From: Rhizobium album
GTDB lineage: Bacteria > Pseudomonadota > Alphaproteobacteria > Rhizobiales > Rhizobiaceae
DNA: 64,000 nt
NCBI RefSeq assembly: GCF_003122325.1
Contig: NZ_QFBC01000006.1
Span: forward strand, 248,001 to 312,000
Reading direction: 5' to 3'
Below are positions 1 through 9,221 of this stretch, in pieces (the stretch's first letter is position 1; every line of letters starts with the position of its first letter). The notes beneath the pieces are model-generated. The model did not search any database, had not been told where the DNA came from, and saw nothing but the letters and a program-made list of their open reading frames with translations. A program made the translations under genes and the position numbers.

Positions 1-3000
1 ATGCACCTTCTCCCGGTGTCGGCCAGAGGCGCGTCGCAGGCATGGCAGGATACCGTGTGTTCGGTGCCCCTGCTCCACGCGCCGCACTGGCCGCAGAAGC
101 GGAGGTGGAAGTCGTCCTTCCTCCATTCGGAGATCGGGTCCACGGGCCCGTCGAAGTTCGTTGCGTGCTGGTCGGGATCGAGCAGAACGCCAGTGAATCC
201 GATGCATCGGTGGCGCAGCTTTTCCCGCGTGCGCACGCTCCCCGGCGCGAAGTCGAAGATCGCCATATCCTGGTCGCGGTCGATGGTGTCCCACTCGGCC
301 TCGAAGTTCCCCCTCCCGTTCGCCTTCTTCAGCTCGACGTAGAGGTTCCGCGACCGTGTCGGCATGCCGTATAGCGGCAGCAGCCCGCGTTCGGCGAGCG
401 CCGCGGCGATGCCCACCGCCTGCATCCCGAACTCCTCCTCGAGACCGTCGATCTGGGCAATGACGGCGTCAGCCGTAACCTTATCGATGATCGTCTGCAG
501 ATCGCAGCCGGACACCGCGGCGAGGATCGTCGCGAGACGGATGCGCCGATGGTCTGTCCGCGCCAGCGCATCGGCCAGCCGGTTTCGCCAGTCCATGTCT
601 TCGCGGAAGTATTCTCTGCAGTAGAGGAACTCGCCGTGAATGTCGCCGGGAATGACATCGTCGCCCGCCCATGCGCCGCCGGATTCCTCGCGCAGGATGC
701 GGAAGGCTTCCACCAGCCAGAACTTGCGCAGCAGCCGGGACGGAATATCCGTCAGTCCCGTGGTGATGAAAGGCGGCGGCGGAGCAGAACCCGTGATCTC
801 GATCGGGTTGTGGAAGTAGTGGATGTCATGACTCTTGCTGCGGCAGACGGTCAGAACGGTCGAAAACGCCTGCCCGCGGCGACCGGCACGGCCCACGCGC
901 TGCTGGTAGTTGAACCGCTGCGGGGGCATGTTGCCCTGATAGACAGCTTGCAGGGAGCCGATGTCGACGCCCACTTCCATGGTCGTCGTGACAGAGAGCA
1001 GATCGGCTGTGTCGAAAAGCCTCCGCCAGCGGAAGTCCTCGTCGGTCTCGTTGTCCTCCTTGACGAACACGCCCTTGAACTGCTGCAGCCGCGTGGCTGG
1101 ATCGTTCGTCTGGCCGGTAAGCTCCTCGCACTTTAGCCTGAAAAGCGGCTCGTCGCTCGAAATTGCGCGCATCACCCTGCGCCCAAGGAAGTTCTCTCCG
1201 GATATCCGCGAAGCCGTGAGATCCTCGGGCCGGGTGAGCGTCTCCCCGCATCGCGTGCAGCGTCCGAACCCGGAATGGAGATGGATGCGGCCGCAGCGCT
1301 TGCACCGCCAGGCAGCACCGGACGGATCGGCGGCGCGGAAGTAGAGCATGCTGATGTCTATCGATCCATCGCCTCGGGTCTGTCCGAGCGTGGTGCGGAG
1401 CTTGTCGAGGAAGTCGTTGCACTCCTGCTCCGGGTGCTGGAGTATCTTCTCAATCAGGCGGCGGAACTTGTTGTCGCCTCTGCCGAGCATGTCGAACGCA
1501 TTGCTCCAGGCATTGCGGGTAACGTCCTGGAACTGGTTGGGCGTGATCCGGTAGGCGTCTGCAAAGATGCGCAGCATCGCATCGTCGCGCGACTTCTCAG
1601 GCGTATATTCCTCGGGGCCATAGAAGCTCGGCCATCCAAGTCCGGTCTCCTCGAGCGCGAAGTATGTCTTGCTGAACAGGAGATCCGTCGCGTCCAGCGG
1701 CTGATCGTCCTGCACCCTCTCGCGCGCCTTGCGAATGAGCTTGAGCTGTTCTTCCGGGACATCGTGCTTCCACGATATCTGATCGCTGCCATCCCTTTCG
1801 AAGAACTCGTACCAGGCGTGGCGCTTGTTGATGCGATTGAGCTTCGTGTCGGCGCCCTCGACCGGAGTGGAGCCAAGCTTCATAAGTTCCGTCAGGATCG
1901 GACGCGTAAGGTTGCCCACCTTGTCGCGTTCGAACTCGAAAAGCTCTTTAAGCGGAATGCTCGGAGGCATTCCCGCTGCGTCCTTCCGCTTCTTGAGTGC
2001 GTTGAGGTGTGGTCGGAGATGCTCGGCATCCTTGTCCTCCACCGTCAGATCGATGATCTCTTTCTTGATGCGCTGGTACTCGGCCTCGTCTTCGGGACTG
2101 TACGCGTACGCGAGTGCAATCCGCGTGGCCGCCGAGATGAGGATTTCGCGGCGCAAGTCGCGCTGGTGCTGGACCTCGACCTCAAGAGCCAAGTTTGCCG
2201 CATCCTCGCGGCTGTCGGAGAATGCGACCAGCTTTCCATCGCCGCCCTGTGCCTTCAGCGAGGCGACCAGTTCGGTGGCGAGGAGCTGGGACGTCTTTCC
2301 GAAACCTGTCCTGAAGCTTCGGATGGGCGACAGGCGGCCTTCGCGCCTCTTGGAGTTCGCCTGACGGTATCGACCGGAATAGTCGGTTCCGCACTTGGCG
2401 CAGCAGAAGGGAACCGCAGTGCCGTCGTCTTCGACTGTGCGGCTCTGGAACCCGTCAGCGCCTGACCAGCGAAGCAGGTGGCCGGGCACGTCGCCCTTCT
2501 CTTCCCTGTCGCTCACGACGCCCGTTCGCGGATTGAGATATCCCGGTGTCCAGCGATATGGTGTCCTGCCTGTCCGAATTTCGACTTCGGGCTGCACCTT
2601 ACTTGGCCAGAAGAGGGCGAATTCGCGGAAGCTGGCATCCTCGAACCGTATGGAGGACGCGGTTTCGGGAAGCTTCTCAAGCTCCTGCGGAGCCGGGAGA
2701 AGCGAGACCCTGCGTGACGAGCCGGGATCCGTCTCCCCGCGCTTTCCGCCCAGATAGAGATCGCCGCAGGCCTCGCAGTAAAGCATCTCGAAGAGCCGCT
2801 TGCGGCCTTCCTGATCGCTCTCCCCGTCATAGTTCTGGCCGCGCTCGATGCTGGGAGCGCCCCATACGACGGCTCCGTCCTCTTCTCGATGGATGGACGC
2901 GAACAGGCCTTCGATGTTGCGGACGAAGCAGTGCATCCTGAAGCCGGGCAGCGCCGCGACGGTGGCACGCTTCGGCGCGAGTTCGCCTGGCAGGACGGTG

Positions 3001-4670
3001 TCGGGTAGATCGGGGATCGCGCGCAGCGCAAGCAGGCCGCGGACAGCTAGCCTGTCGTCGGCTTCGAACAGGGCATTGCCGATGTCCGCGACCGTGCGCG
3101 GGAGCTTGGCACCGGGTTTTTCGGGGTTCTGAAGTGCGAAGTCGAGCATCGCCGCCGCAGTCGCCGTGGCCTCCTCCAGCATGTTGGCCGGGGTCTTTCC
3201 GGCAGCGCCGGGGATGCTCGCAGCCGCCGCGAGGAAGCGGTCGAAGAGTTCGCGAGGGCTCCTTCGATGATCCAGTTCCTCCAGCGCGCGTGCGAGATCG
3301 GCGAGGTTTTCGCGGGACGGCATTGCCTCGGGGCGCTGGACTTCGATCGGGCGGCCTGTAACGACGCTCTTTCTCCAAGCTTCATCGATGTCTTCGGCCC
3401 CGGCGGTTCCAGCGTCGCCGAACATGTTCTTCAGGTAGTCGATGCTGGCTGGAGCGTTCTCCTCGTCCATCGGCAGCGACGCTGACGAGGCGAGAATGCG
3501 CAGCTTGTGGGCGTGGGCCGGATCGGTGAGACCGAGACGCTCGAGTAGTACCTTGAGCAATCCGGCCATTTCTGCACCCGCGGATCCGCGGATGAGATGG
3601 AGCTCATCGAGAACGAGGAAGAAGCGCGCATCCTTGTTCTCCATGAGCCATGCGCGTGTCTGCGACAGGATCGGGTCATCCACTTCGCGCACCAGCATCG
3701 CATTCAGAATCGACTGGTTGGTGACGAGGATGTCCGGCGGGGTCGCCTGCATGTCCCAGCGAGAGATCAGTTCGGCACCGTCGGTCGTGGGGAAGATGTA
3801 GCGCAGGTCGGGATCATTTTCCGCCGCGAGCCGCTGCTGGATGGACTGATAGCGCTGCAGCTCCGTCTTCAGCTCCTTGCGTGCGCGCGCGTTCCGCTTC
3901 TTCCATGCCTCGTCCTTGCTCTTGCGCGGATGGCTCAGGAACCCCGTGACGGGAGACTTGCCCGTGTACCGTCCGAAGAAGATGCGGTTTCCGTTGAAGT
4001 GGCGGGCCATGACATCCTGCGCGTCGTCCGAATCAAGCGCCTTGCGCAGGCGCACCATCTGGTCCTCGACAAGTGCGTTGAGCGGGTAGAGAACGAGGGC
4101 GCGGACCGCCTTGGGCCTGTCGGGGTGCTCGTTCCTGCGGTGGTGCTGGAATCGGGCACGGTCTTCGAGCCAGTCGTCATCGAGAGGCTGCAGGGGCGCA
4201 GGCCACGACGTGGCTTCCCGTGCAAGCTGGGCGAGGATCGGCAGCATGAACGATTCGGTCTTACCGGAACCCGTACCCGAGGTGACGATGCCTGGCGTTC
4301 CGTCGCGCGCCCCCTTCTCCAGCATCTCGACCTGATGGAGGTAGGGCGAGTAGGCTCCCTTGATCGCCTGACTGGACCTCTCCCGGTCGAAGAGGCCGGA
4401 AAGCGCGAGTTCCACGAAGGCCTGCCGTTCAGGCCGCGAAAAATCGGGGAGCCGCTTTTCGGGGTCATCGATCAGCCCCTCAAGTCCGTATCCTATGGGT
4501 TCGTAGCGAGGAACCGTCTCGAAGATCGGGTCGAGCGCAAGCTGTCCGGGCGTGGTGAGAAGCTCCTGCCTCATCGCCGACACGCGCGGGTCATCGATCC
4601 GGTACGCCGTGTCCAGGTACGCGAGGAATTGGTCGATCATGCGGTTGAAACCGCCAATCGGATCAAACAT
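1..4670 (-). CDS. druE: DruE-like DEAD/DEAH helicase with DUF1998-type architecture (3' end missing)
   Basis: Large superfamily 2 helicase, about 1,556 codons visible, open to the window edge, so the C-terminus is missing. Reading the minus strand from the ATG at 4670 gives a start MFDPIGGFNRMIDQFL. A Walker A segment TSGTGSGKTES follows near residue 115, a DEAD-box-like motif LVLDELHLIRGSAG near 355, and a motif VI QQRVGRAGRRGQ near 1,275. Cysteine pairs typical of zinc ribbons occur in CEACG, CCAKCG, CKRCG, CTRCG and CGQCG. The size and the zinc-rich second half match DruE, the shared protein of Druantia systems. It starts 5 bp after the stop of the upstream gene, so it is probably the last gene of a four-gene operon. 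Alternatives are DISARM-like or Dpd-like DUF1998 helicases, but no PLD nuclease or queuosine-type gene is nearby. Confidence 0.82.
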   Translation of the reverse strand, partial: MFDPIGGFNRMIDQFLAYLDTAYRIDDPRVSAMRQELLTTPGQLALDPIFETVPRYEPIGYGLEGLIDDPEKRLPDFSRPERQAFVELALSGLFDRERSSQAIKGAYSPYLHQVEMLEKGARDGTPGIVTSGTGSGKTESFMLPILAQLAREATSWPAPLQPLDDDWLEDRARFQHHRRNEHPDRPKAVRALVLYPLNALVEDQMVRLRKALDSDDAQDVMARHFNGNRIFFGRYTGKSPVTGFLSHPRKSKDEAWKKRNARARKELKTELQRYQSIQQRLAAENDPDLRYIFPTTDGAELISRWDMQATPPDILVTNQSILNAMLVREVDDPILSQTRAWLMENKDARFFLVLDELHLIRGSAGAEMAGLLKVLLERLGLTDPAHAHKLRILASSASLPMDEENAPASIDYLKNMFGDAGTAGAEDIDEAWRKSVVTGRPIEVQRPEAMPSRENLADLARALEELDHRRSPRELFDRFLAAAASIPGAAGKTPANMLEEATATAAAMLDFALQNPEKPGAKLPRTVADIGNALFEADDRLAVRGLLALRAIPDLPDTVLPGELAPKRATVAALPGFRMHCFVRNIEGLFASIHREEDGAVVWGAPSIERGQNYDGESDQEGRKRLFEMLYCEACGDLYLGGKRGETDPGSSRRVSLLPAPQELEKLPETASSIRFEDASFREFALFWPSKVQPEVEIRTGRTPYRWTPGYLNPRTGVVSDREEKGDVPGHLLRWSGADGFQSRTVEDDGTAVPFCCAKCGTDYSGRYRQANSKRREGRLSPIRSFRTGFGKTSQLLATELVASLKAQGGDGKLVAFSDSREDAANLALEVEVQHQRDLRREILISAATRIALAYAYSPEDEAEYQRIKKEIIDLTVEDKDAEHLRPHLNALKKRKDAAGMPPSIPLKELFEFERDKVGNLTRPILTELMKLGSTPVEGADTKLNRINKRHAWYEFFERDGSDQISWKHDVPEEQLKLIRKARERVQDDQPLDATDLLFSKTYFALEETGLGWPSFYGPEEYTPEKSRDDAMLRIFADAYRITPNQFQDVTRNAWSNAFDMLGRGDNKFRRLIEKILQHPEQECNDFLDKLRTTLGQTRGDGSIDISMLYFRAADPSGAAWRCKRCGRIHLHSGFGRCTRCGETLTRPEDLTASRISGENFLGRRVMRAISSDEPLFRLKCEELTGQTNDPATRLQQFKGVFVKEDNETDEDFRWRRLFDTADLLSVTTTMEVGVDIGSLQAVYQGNMPPQRFNYQQRVGRAGRRGQAFSTVLTVCRSKSHDIHYFHNPIEITGSAPPPPFITTGLTDIPSRLLRKFWLVEAFRILREESGGAWAGDDVIPGDIHGEFLYCREYFREDMDWRNRLADALARTDHRRIRLATILAAVSGCDLQTIIDKVTADAVIAQIDGLEEEFGMQAVGIAAALAERGLLPLYGMPTRSRNLYVELKKANGRGNFEAEWDTIDRDQDMAIFDFAPGSVRTREKLRHRCIGFTGVLLDPDQHATNFDGPVDPISEWRKDDFHLRFCGQCGAWSRGTEHTVSCHACDAPLADTGRRC

Positions 4671-4675
4671 GTTCT

Positions 4676-6712
4676 TCAGCCCTCTATGTTTATGAAATAT
4701 TCGTCGTATTCGTGCTCGTGTCCTTCGGCGGTCGCCGCCAGCCACTTCGCCTGCTTCATGAAGACTTCGACCACTTCGGGAACCTTCGTCCACGACGGGG
4801 TGCGTGCGACCGCCTTTGCCGTGGTCTGCATGGCGGAACCTTCCATCTTGCGGTCGACGAGAACCCCCACCGCCTCGCGGACTCTCTCCTGATCTAGGTT
4901 CGATGTCGGCCAGAAGCCTTCGAACTTCGCGGATCCGGGACGAGGAGTCTTCTGGGGCTTCAGCGGGAACAGATGTCTAAGCGTGGAATCCGGGATCGGA
5001 ACCCGTAGGCCGTCCGCGCCCGCGCTTGCGACAAGCGCCAGGTTGCGCGGAATGCGTCCGACCCTCCTCATCTCGATTATCTGTGGAAGCCAGTATTCGC
5101 ACGGGCCACTCGTGATGCTGCACAGCGCTGCGGCAAAAAGCACATCTGGCCGCTTCTTTGCCTTGTCGATGGTCGTCCTGAGACCCGATTGCTCGTCGTT
5201 CAGGAGATCGGTGAGGGAGATCTTGGTGGGATCGCAGAAGACGATGGCGGCATCGTCCCCGGCAAAAGCCGTGGCAATGTCGACCGCGCCCGACGCGGAA
5301 TCGGGACCGAGCAGCACCGGAACGATGTCTGTGAACGTCGCGACGACAGCGGCAACGTCGGGGAGCGTCAGGCCGGTCGCGACAGCCAGCTCGTAGAGAG
5401 TCTCCTTCCTCTGCTCGTCCGAAGCGAGCGGCGGCTGCTGCGTGGCCGCTGGAATCTCCCTGGCCTGTTCCTCCACAGATGGCGCCGGGGCGGCGGGCGC
5501 GGCGGCGGCGATCTGGGCCATGTCATCACGCAGGCGGGCGACCTCGTCGCGTATGGCGGCGGTTTCGCGGGAGGATCCGCTCCTCATCCCTTCCGCTGCG
5601 CTTGCAATCTTGCTGCGCAGCATATCCTCGTGCTTCTCGGTCTCGCTTCTCAGGAGCGTCTCCCGATGGGAGAACGTCGCCAGCTTCGTTTCCGCGTCCG
5701 AGACTTCGATCCGAAGCGCAGCAAGCCTCGCGCTTTCCACCTCCGTCTCCCGGCGGATCCGCTCTTCCAGCTCGGATCGCAGGCGTGCCTTCTCCGTTCC
5801 CTCGAAGCCCGCGAGCCTTTCCCTGAACGCGGGGTCGCGTGCCAGGATCTCCGGCAGGATGTCGGCAAGCTCACTACGCTTCGACAGGTGTCCCGCGATG
5901 GATGCGAGATCAGCCTTGTCATCCTCGCTGACGGTTCTGTCTTCCAGCAATCGCAGCAGTTCCACAGGCTCCAGTGAACCAGCGTCGCCTGGAAGTCTGA
6001 GTGCCGCCTTCGATCTCGAGAGCCACCGCTCCACCGACTGGCGGATCTCCTCCTCCGACCGCAGATCCGTGCTCTTCGGCTCCGACCATTTAGCCGGAGA
6101 GACGAACACGACAAGGCCATTGCCCAGCTTGATGGTGTCGGGGCGGTTTTCAAGCGCAGCCGTGGCAACCGACCGAAGGGACTGCTGGCGCAATCCGTAT
6201 CGCCCTCCCGGGAGATGTTCGAACCCCGATGTCATCCAGTGGCCGGACCGGACCTCGATCGCCGCGATGGTCGCCTCGACGGGAATGTGCAGCGTGCCCG
6301 CCGAAAGGGCGTAGATCAGTTCCTCGAAGCCACCGTCCTGCGGGCTGTAGCCGACATTGAGTTTTGTCGCGGTCGTGAAGGATACCGCATCGAACTTTCC
6401 GGGGCATGCGTTCTCGTTGACAATCTTCGGAAGCTCGAAGACGGAGCTGGCGCGGATACGGGAGGCCACAGTCGAGATGGTGGATGCGAACGCGGGAACT
6501 GAAGCGTCATCCTTCTGAACGACCAGCTTCTGCTCCTTCTTCTCGCCGCCGACCAGCCAAAAGGTATCCGTGCCGCCCAGCGCTATCCTGCTGTCGCGGG
6601 TCTCCTTGACCTTGCCGCCGTGGGCCTCGCCGTTCTTCACTTCGGCAATGATCGCGACATCGTGCGCGACCAACTGTCTCACTCTGTAAACCGTCTTGCC
6701 TGATACTGACAT
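4676..6712 (-). CDS. druG: DruG-like protein with central coiled coil
   Basis: A 678-residue protein with no domain I recognise. Residues about 295-400 are rich in heptad-like Glu/Arg/Leu and should form a coiled coil. An Ala/Pro linker follows at about 401-430. The C-terminal part (about 440-600) looks like an alpha/beta fold with hydrophobic strands. The N-terminus opens MSVSGKTVYRVRQLV. It begins 3 bp after the stop of the upstream 817-residue gene and ends 5 bp before the helicase start, so translation is probably coupled. The druG name rests on position in the druM-F-G-E order, not on recognised sequence. The coiled coil suggests a scaffold or bridging role between helicase and partner; that is inference. 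Confidence 0.72.
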   Translation of the reverse strand: MSVSGKTVYRVRQLVAHDVAIIAEVKNGEAHGGKVKETRDSRIALGGTDTFWLVGGEKKEQKLVVQKDDASVPAFASTISTVASRIRASSVFELPKIVNENACPGKFDAVSFTTATKLNVGYSPQDGGFEELIYALSAGTLHIPVEATIAAIEVRSGHWMTSGFEHLPGGRYGLRQQSLRSVATAALENRPDTIKLGNGLVVFVSPAKWSEPKSTDLRSEEEIRQSVERWLSRSKAALRLPGDAGSLEPVELLRLLEDRTVSEDDKADLASIAGHLSKRSELADILPEILARDPAFRERLAGFEGTEKARLRSELEERIRRETEVESARLAALRIEVSDAETKLATFSHRETLLRSETEKHEDMLRSKIASAAEGMRSGSSRETAAIRDEVARLRDDMAQIAAAAPAAPAPSVEEQAREIPAATQQPPLASDEQRKETLYELAVATGLTLPDVAAVVATFTDIVPVLLGPDSASGAVDIATAFAGDDAAIVFCDPTKISLTDLLNDEQSGLRTTIDKAKKRPDVLFAAALCSITSGPCEYWLPQIIEMRRVGRIPRNLALVASAGADGLRVPIPDSTLRHLFPLKPQKTPRPGSAKFEGFWPTSNLDQERVREAVGVLVDRKMEGSAMQTTAKAVARTPSWTKVPEVVEVFMKQAKWLAATAEGHEHEYDEYFINIEG

Positions 6713-6715
6713 CTT

Positions 6716-9169
6716 CTATCTCTTTTCGGCCATGACGCGGGCGATCCGCGTCGTCCGTGATCTGCTGTCGTAGATCGCGCGGCCCCGGTTGGAAGCCGAT
6801 GCGAGGAACCTGTCTATCCACCGCGTGCGTTCTGCTTCTTCTTCCCTCTCCTTGTCCGTGACGGACACGAGGCCTGAAATGGCCGTGAGGGAGGAAGCGC
6901 CTACGGCGTACTGGTACTGCCACCCGTCTTCGGAAGCGCCAGGAGCGGCATTGCAGAGAACCCTGTCGGATGCCCATCTCGCCCAGCTCGACGGAAGGAG
7001 GACGCGAGAGCGCCGTGGCTTGAGAATGCCGCCTGATTGAAGGAATACCGGGCCGCCAGCGCGCAGATGGTGGGAGAGGATCGCCACGGAAGGAGAGACG
7101 AACGTCTTCACAGGCTTTCCATCGACTACCGAGCGGTAGAGGAAGGGATTGCGCGATTCCTTCCTTTCGAGTCTGTAGAGGCCGTCGGCAATCTTGTCGT
7201 CGTAACGGACTGCGAAGAACCCACGCTCCTCATCGAGCCTGCCAATCACCTGGTAGCCGTGCACGCCGTCGGGATCGCCGACATCGGCGCGCGCTTGCTT
7301 CGACGTGGGCTTTTCGGCGATGGCCATCCTTTCGATGAAGTCGCGGCGCACGCGCTCGTCCGGACACCTGACGGCATATCTGGGCAGCGCCCACTTCGAC
7401 AGGCCGTTCCATGTCTCGACCCTGGCTCCGGCCGCTCCCGCCGCGGCATGAAGGCGTTCGAGCACCGCGATCGGCGTCGGGCCGCTGATCCTGACGAGAT
7501 CGGAGCCGACGCGCTCGGCCATCAGAGGATTCTGAAGCAGCCGGCGGACCGGGAAATGGCGCAGCAGCGTCATCTCCAGCCAGCCGGCATCAGAGAAGGA
7601 TCGAAGCAGATCCCATTTGGATGGGCGGCCGTCCTCGGGCATGCCTCGCTGGATGATCTCGATGGCCTCGGAGAACGAAAGCCCCCGCGCCGTCCGTTCG
7701 TAGAGCGCCTCGCCAATCGTCACCAGCTCATCGCAGGGAGCTACGCGGTCTCCGGCCCAGTCTTCGACTGTGGTGACAAGTGATGGCACCGTATCGTGGT
7801 GGAACTCATCCTCCGAGATCTCCCTTGCGAAGTCGAAGGAAAGCCGACGAAGCTCTCCAACCTCGTTCGCCCGCGGGACAAGCAGGATCTCGCGGATCTC
7901 CTTGTTGCTGCGGGCGACGAACGCTCCTGAATAGATTCCTTTCAGGAACGAGAGACCCTCTTCGCTGCGAACCATGTCGACCGGCTTGCCATTCTTCTCG
8001 ACGCGGATGGCGGCCGGCATCGGACCTGCAATCATCGGAGCCAGCGGCGTGCGGCCAAGGTGCGCCCCACCAACCCTGATGCCGTCCCGCCACCCGAATT
8101 CCCTCGGGGCGCTTGCCGTCTGGGCACCGCCTCCGACCTGGTTTCGAAAGTGGGCCACCACCCAGTTGGCGTTCAGTCCGGCAACAGATCGGATTGCGTC
8201 AGCATCGCATGCGGCGAGCTTCGAGCTTGTCATCAGGAGGATGTTGGATGGCGATGTTCCTCCCCGGTATTTGCCCCAGCCGCTGTTTTCGAGGAACACG
8301 ATCCCTTTCCGAACCAGCTTTCCAAGAGTCTTGGGAATGAATTTAAGCGCCTCCTCGGGGGTCGCAATCGGCACCCGGTCGCCGAGCGGAGAAACCCGAA
8401 ACAGCTCGTGTTCGCCGAAATTGCCCTCCGCGACCTCGACCTCTTCGAGCGCAGCCTGTTCCGCCACGAGCGAATACCATGCCTGCCAGAAGGGTGTCTC
8501 CATATATTCGCGCACGCCGCGTTTCCGCGCGATGTCAAATTTTTCGAAGTTGTACACGAACGACTGCATCGTCTGGCCGCTCATGTTGGCCGTCGTGATT
8601 TTGTTGGCGACGGTAAGCGGGTCGAGAAGTCGTTCCGGAGGAATGGAATCCCGTACCTTTCGCAGTTCCACCTTGTGGCGCCAGGTCGGAAAGGCCATCT
8701 GCAGCGTGCGGCCGATACGGCTGATGTTGTTTGGAATGTTCTCGGGCAGCACCAGATCGATCTGATGTTCTCGCCAGAGAAACTCCTTCAGGTGCCGCCA
8801 CATCAGGTCGAGACCGTTCATCGGGAACCCGGTGAAATACTCGTTGAGCTGCTTTGCGAGAAGATCGTCGCGGAAGTCTCGATCCCCGCGCTGTCTTGTC
8901 TTGGTCGTCTGCATCCAGCAGAGGAACACGAGGATCCTCACGTAGTCAGGGGTATTCCCCTTCCTCGGTGCCATGTCGCCGGAAAAGCGAGCCTTGAGGA
9001 TGTCGATGTGCGGAAGGGTCTTGATGAGCTGCTTGCGAGCCTCTTCCAGATCGGTGACCCCGAAGATGTCGAGGAGATCGTCATCGGCGACGTAGACGCT
9101 GCCGACCGGACCGGTGCTGCCCGGAGCCAGAAAATATCTTTCGATGCATTCCGCCTCGAAATTTCTCAA
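6716..9169 (-). CDS. druF: DruF-like uncharacterised protein (TTG start proposed)
   Basis: An 817-residue protein with no motif I can name. The reading frame stays open upstream to 9313, but that would overlap the methyltransferase gene by 92 bp and add 48 residues of shadow-like sequence. A TTG at 9169 has a good Shine-Dalgarno stretch just upstream (GGAGGCGAAGGAAGA) and is the start I chose; the protein then begins LRNFEAECIERYFLAPG. The N-terminal third contains a Trp- and Arg-rich helical stretch; there are no membrane segments. It is 52 bp downstream of the methyltransferase stop and 3 bp before druG. It is called DruF from gene order in Druantia type II. In that family the protein has no assigned biochemical activity. 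Confidence 0.7.
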   Translation of the reverse strand: MRNFEAECIERYFLAPGSTGPVGSVYVADDDLLDIFGVTDLEEARKQLIKTLPHIDILKARFSGDMAPRKGNTPDYVRILVFLCWMQTTKTRQRGDRDFRDDLLAKQLNEYFTGFPMNGLDLMWRHLKEFLWREHQIDLVLPENIPNNISRIGRTLQMAFPTWRHKVELRKVRDSIPPERLLDPLTVANKITTANMSGQTMQSFVYNFEKFDIARKRGVREYMETPFWQAWYSLVAEQAALEEVEVAEGNFGEHELFRVSPLGDRVPIATPEEALKFIPKTLGKLVRKGIVFLENSGWGKYRGGTSPSNILLMTSSKLAACDADAIRSVAGLNANWVVAHFRNQVGGGAQTASAPREFGWRDGIRVGGAHLGRTPLAPMIAGPMPAAIRVEKNGKPVDMVRSEEGLSFLKGIYSGAFVARSNKEIREILLVPRANEVGELRRLSFDFAREISEDEFHHDTVPSLVTTVEDWAGDRVAPCDELVTIGEALYERTARGLSFSEAIEIIQRGMPEDGRPSKWDLLRSFSDAGWLEMTLLRHFPVRRLLQNPLMAERVGSDLVRISGPTPIAVLERLHAAAGAAGARVETWNGLSKWALPRYAVRCPDERVRRDFIERMAIAEKPTSKQARADVGDPDGVHGYQVIGRLDEERGFFAVRYDDKIADGLYRLERKESRNPFLYRSVVDGKPVKTFVSPSVAILSHHLRAGGPVFLQSGGILKPRRSRVLLPSSWARWASDRVLCNAAPGASEDGWQYQYAVGASSLTAISGLVSVTDKEREEEAERTRWIDRFLASASNRGRAIYDSRSRTTRIARVMAEKR

Positions 9170-9221
9170 TCTTCCTTCGCCTCCCCCCCTTAAATCCCCA
9201 AACGAAGCCTGACCCGATCCC

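Noticed and set aside
1275-2465. 396-codon plus-strand frame opposite the helicase
   Set aside because: The minus strand reads as a helicase with conserved motifs through this stretch.
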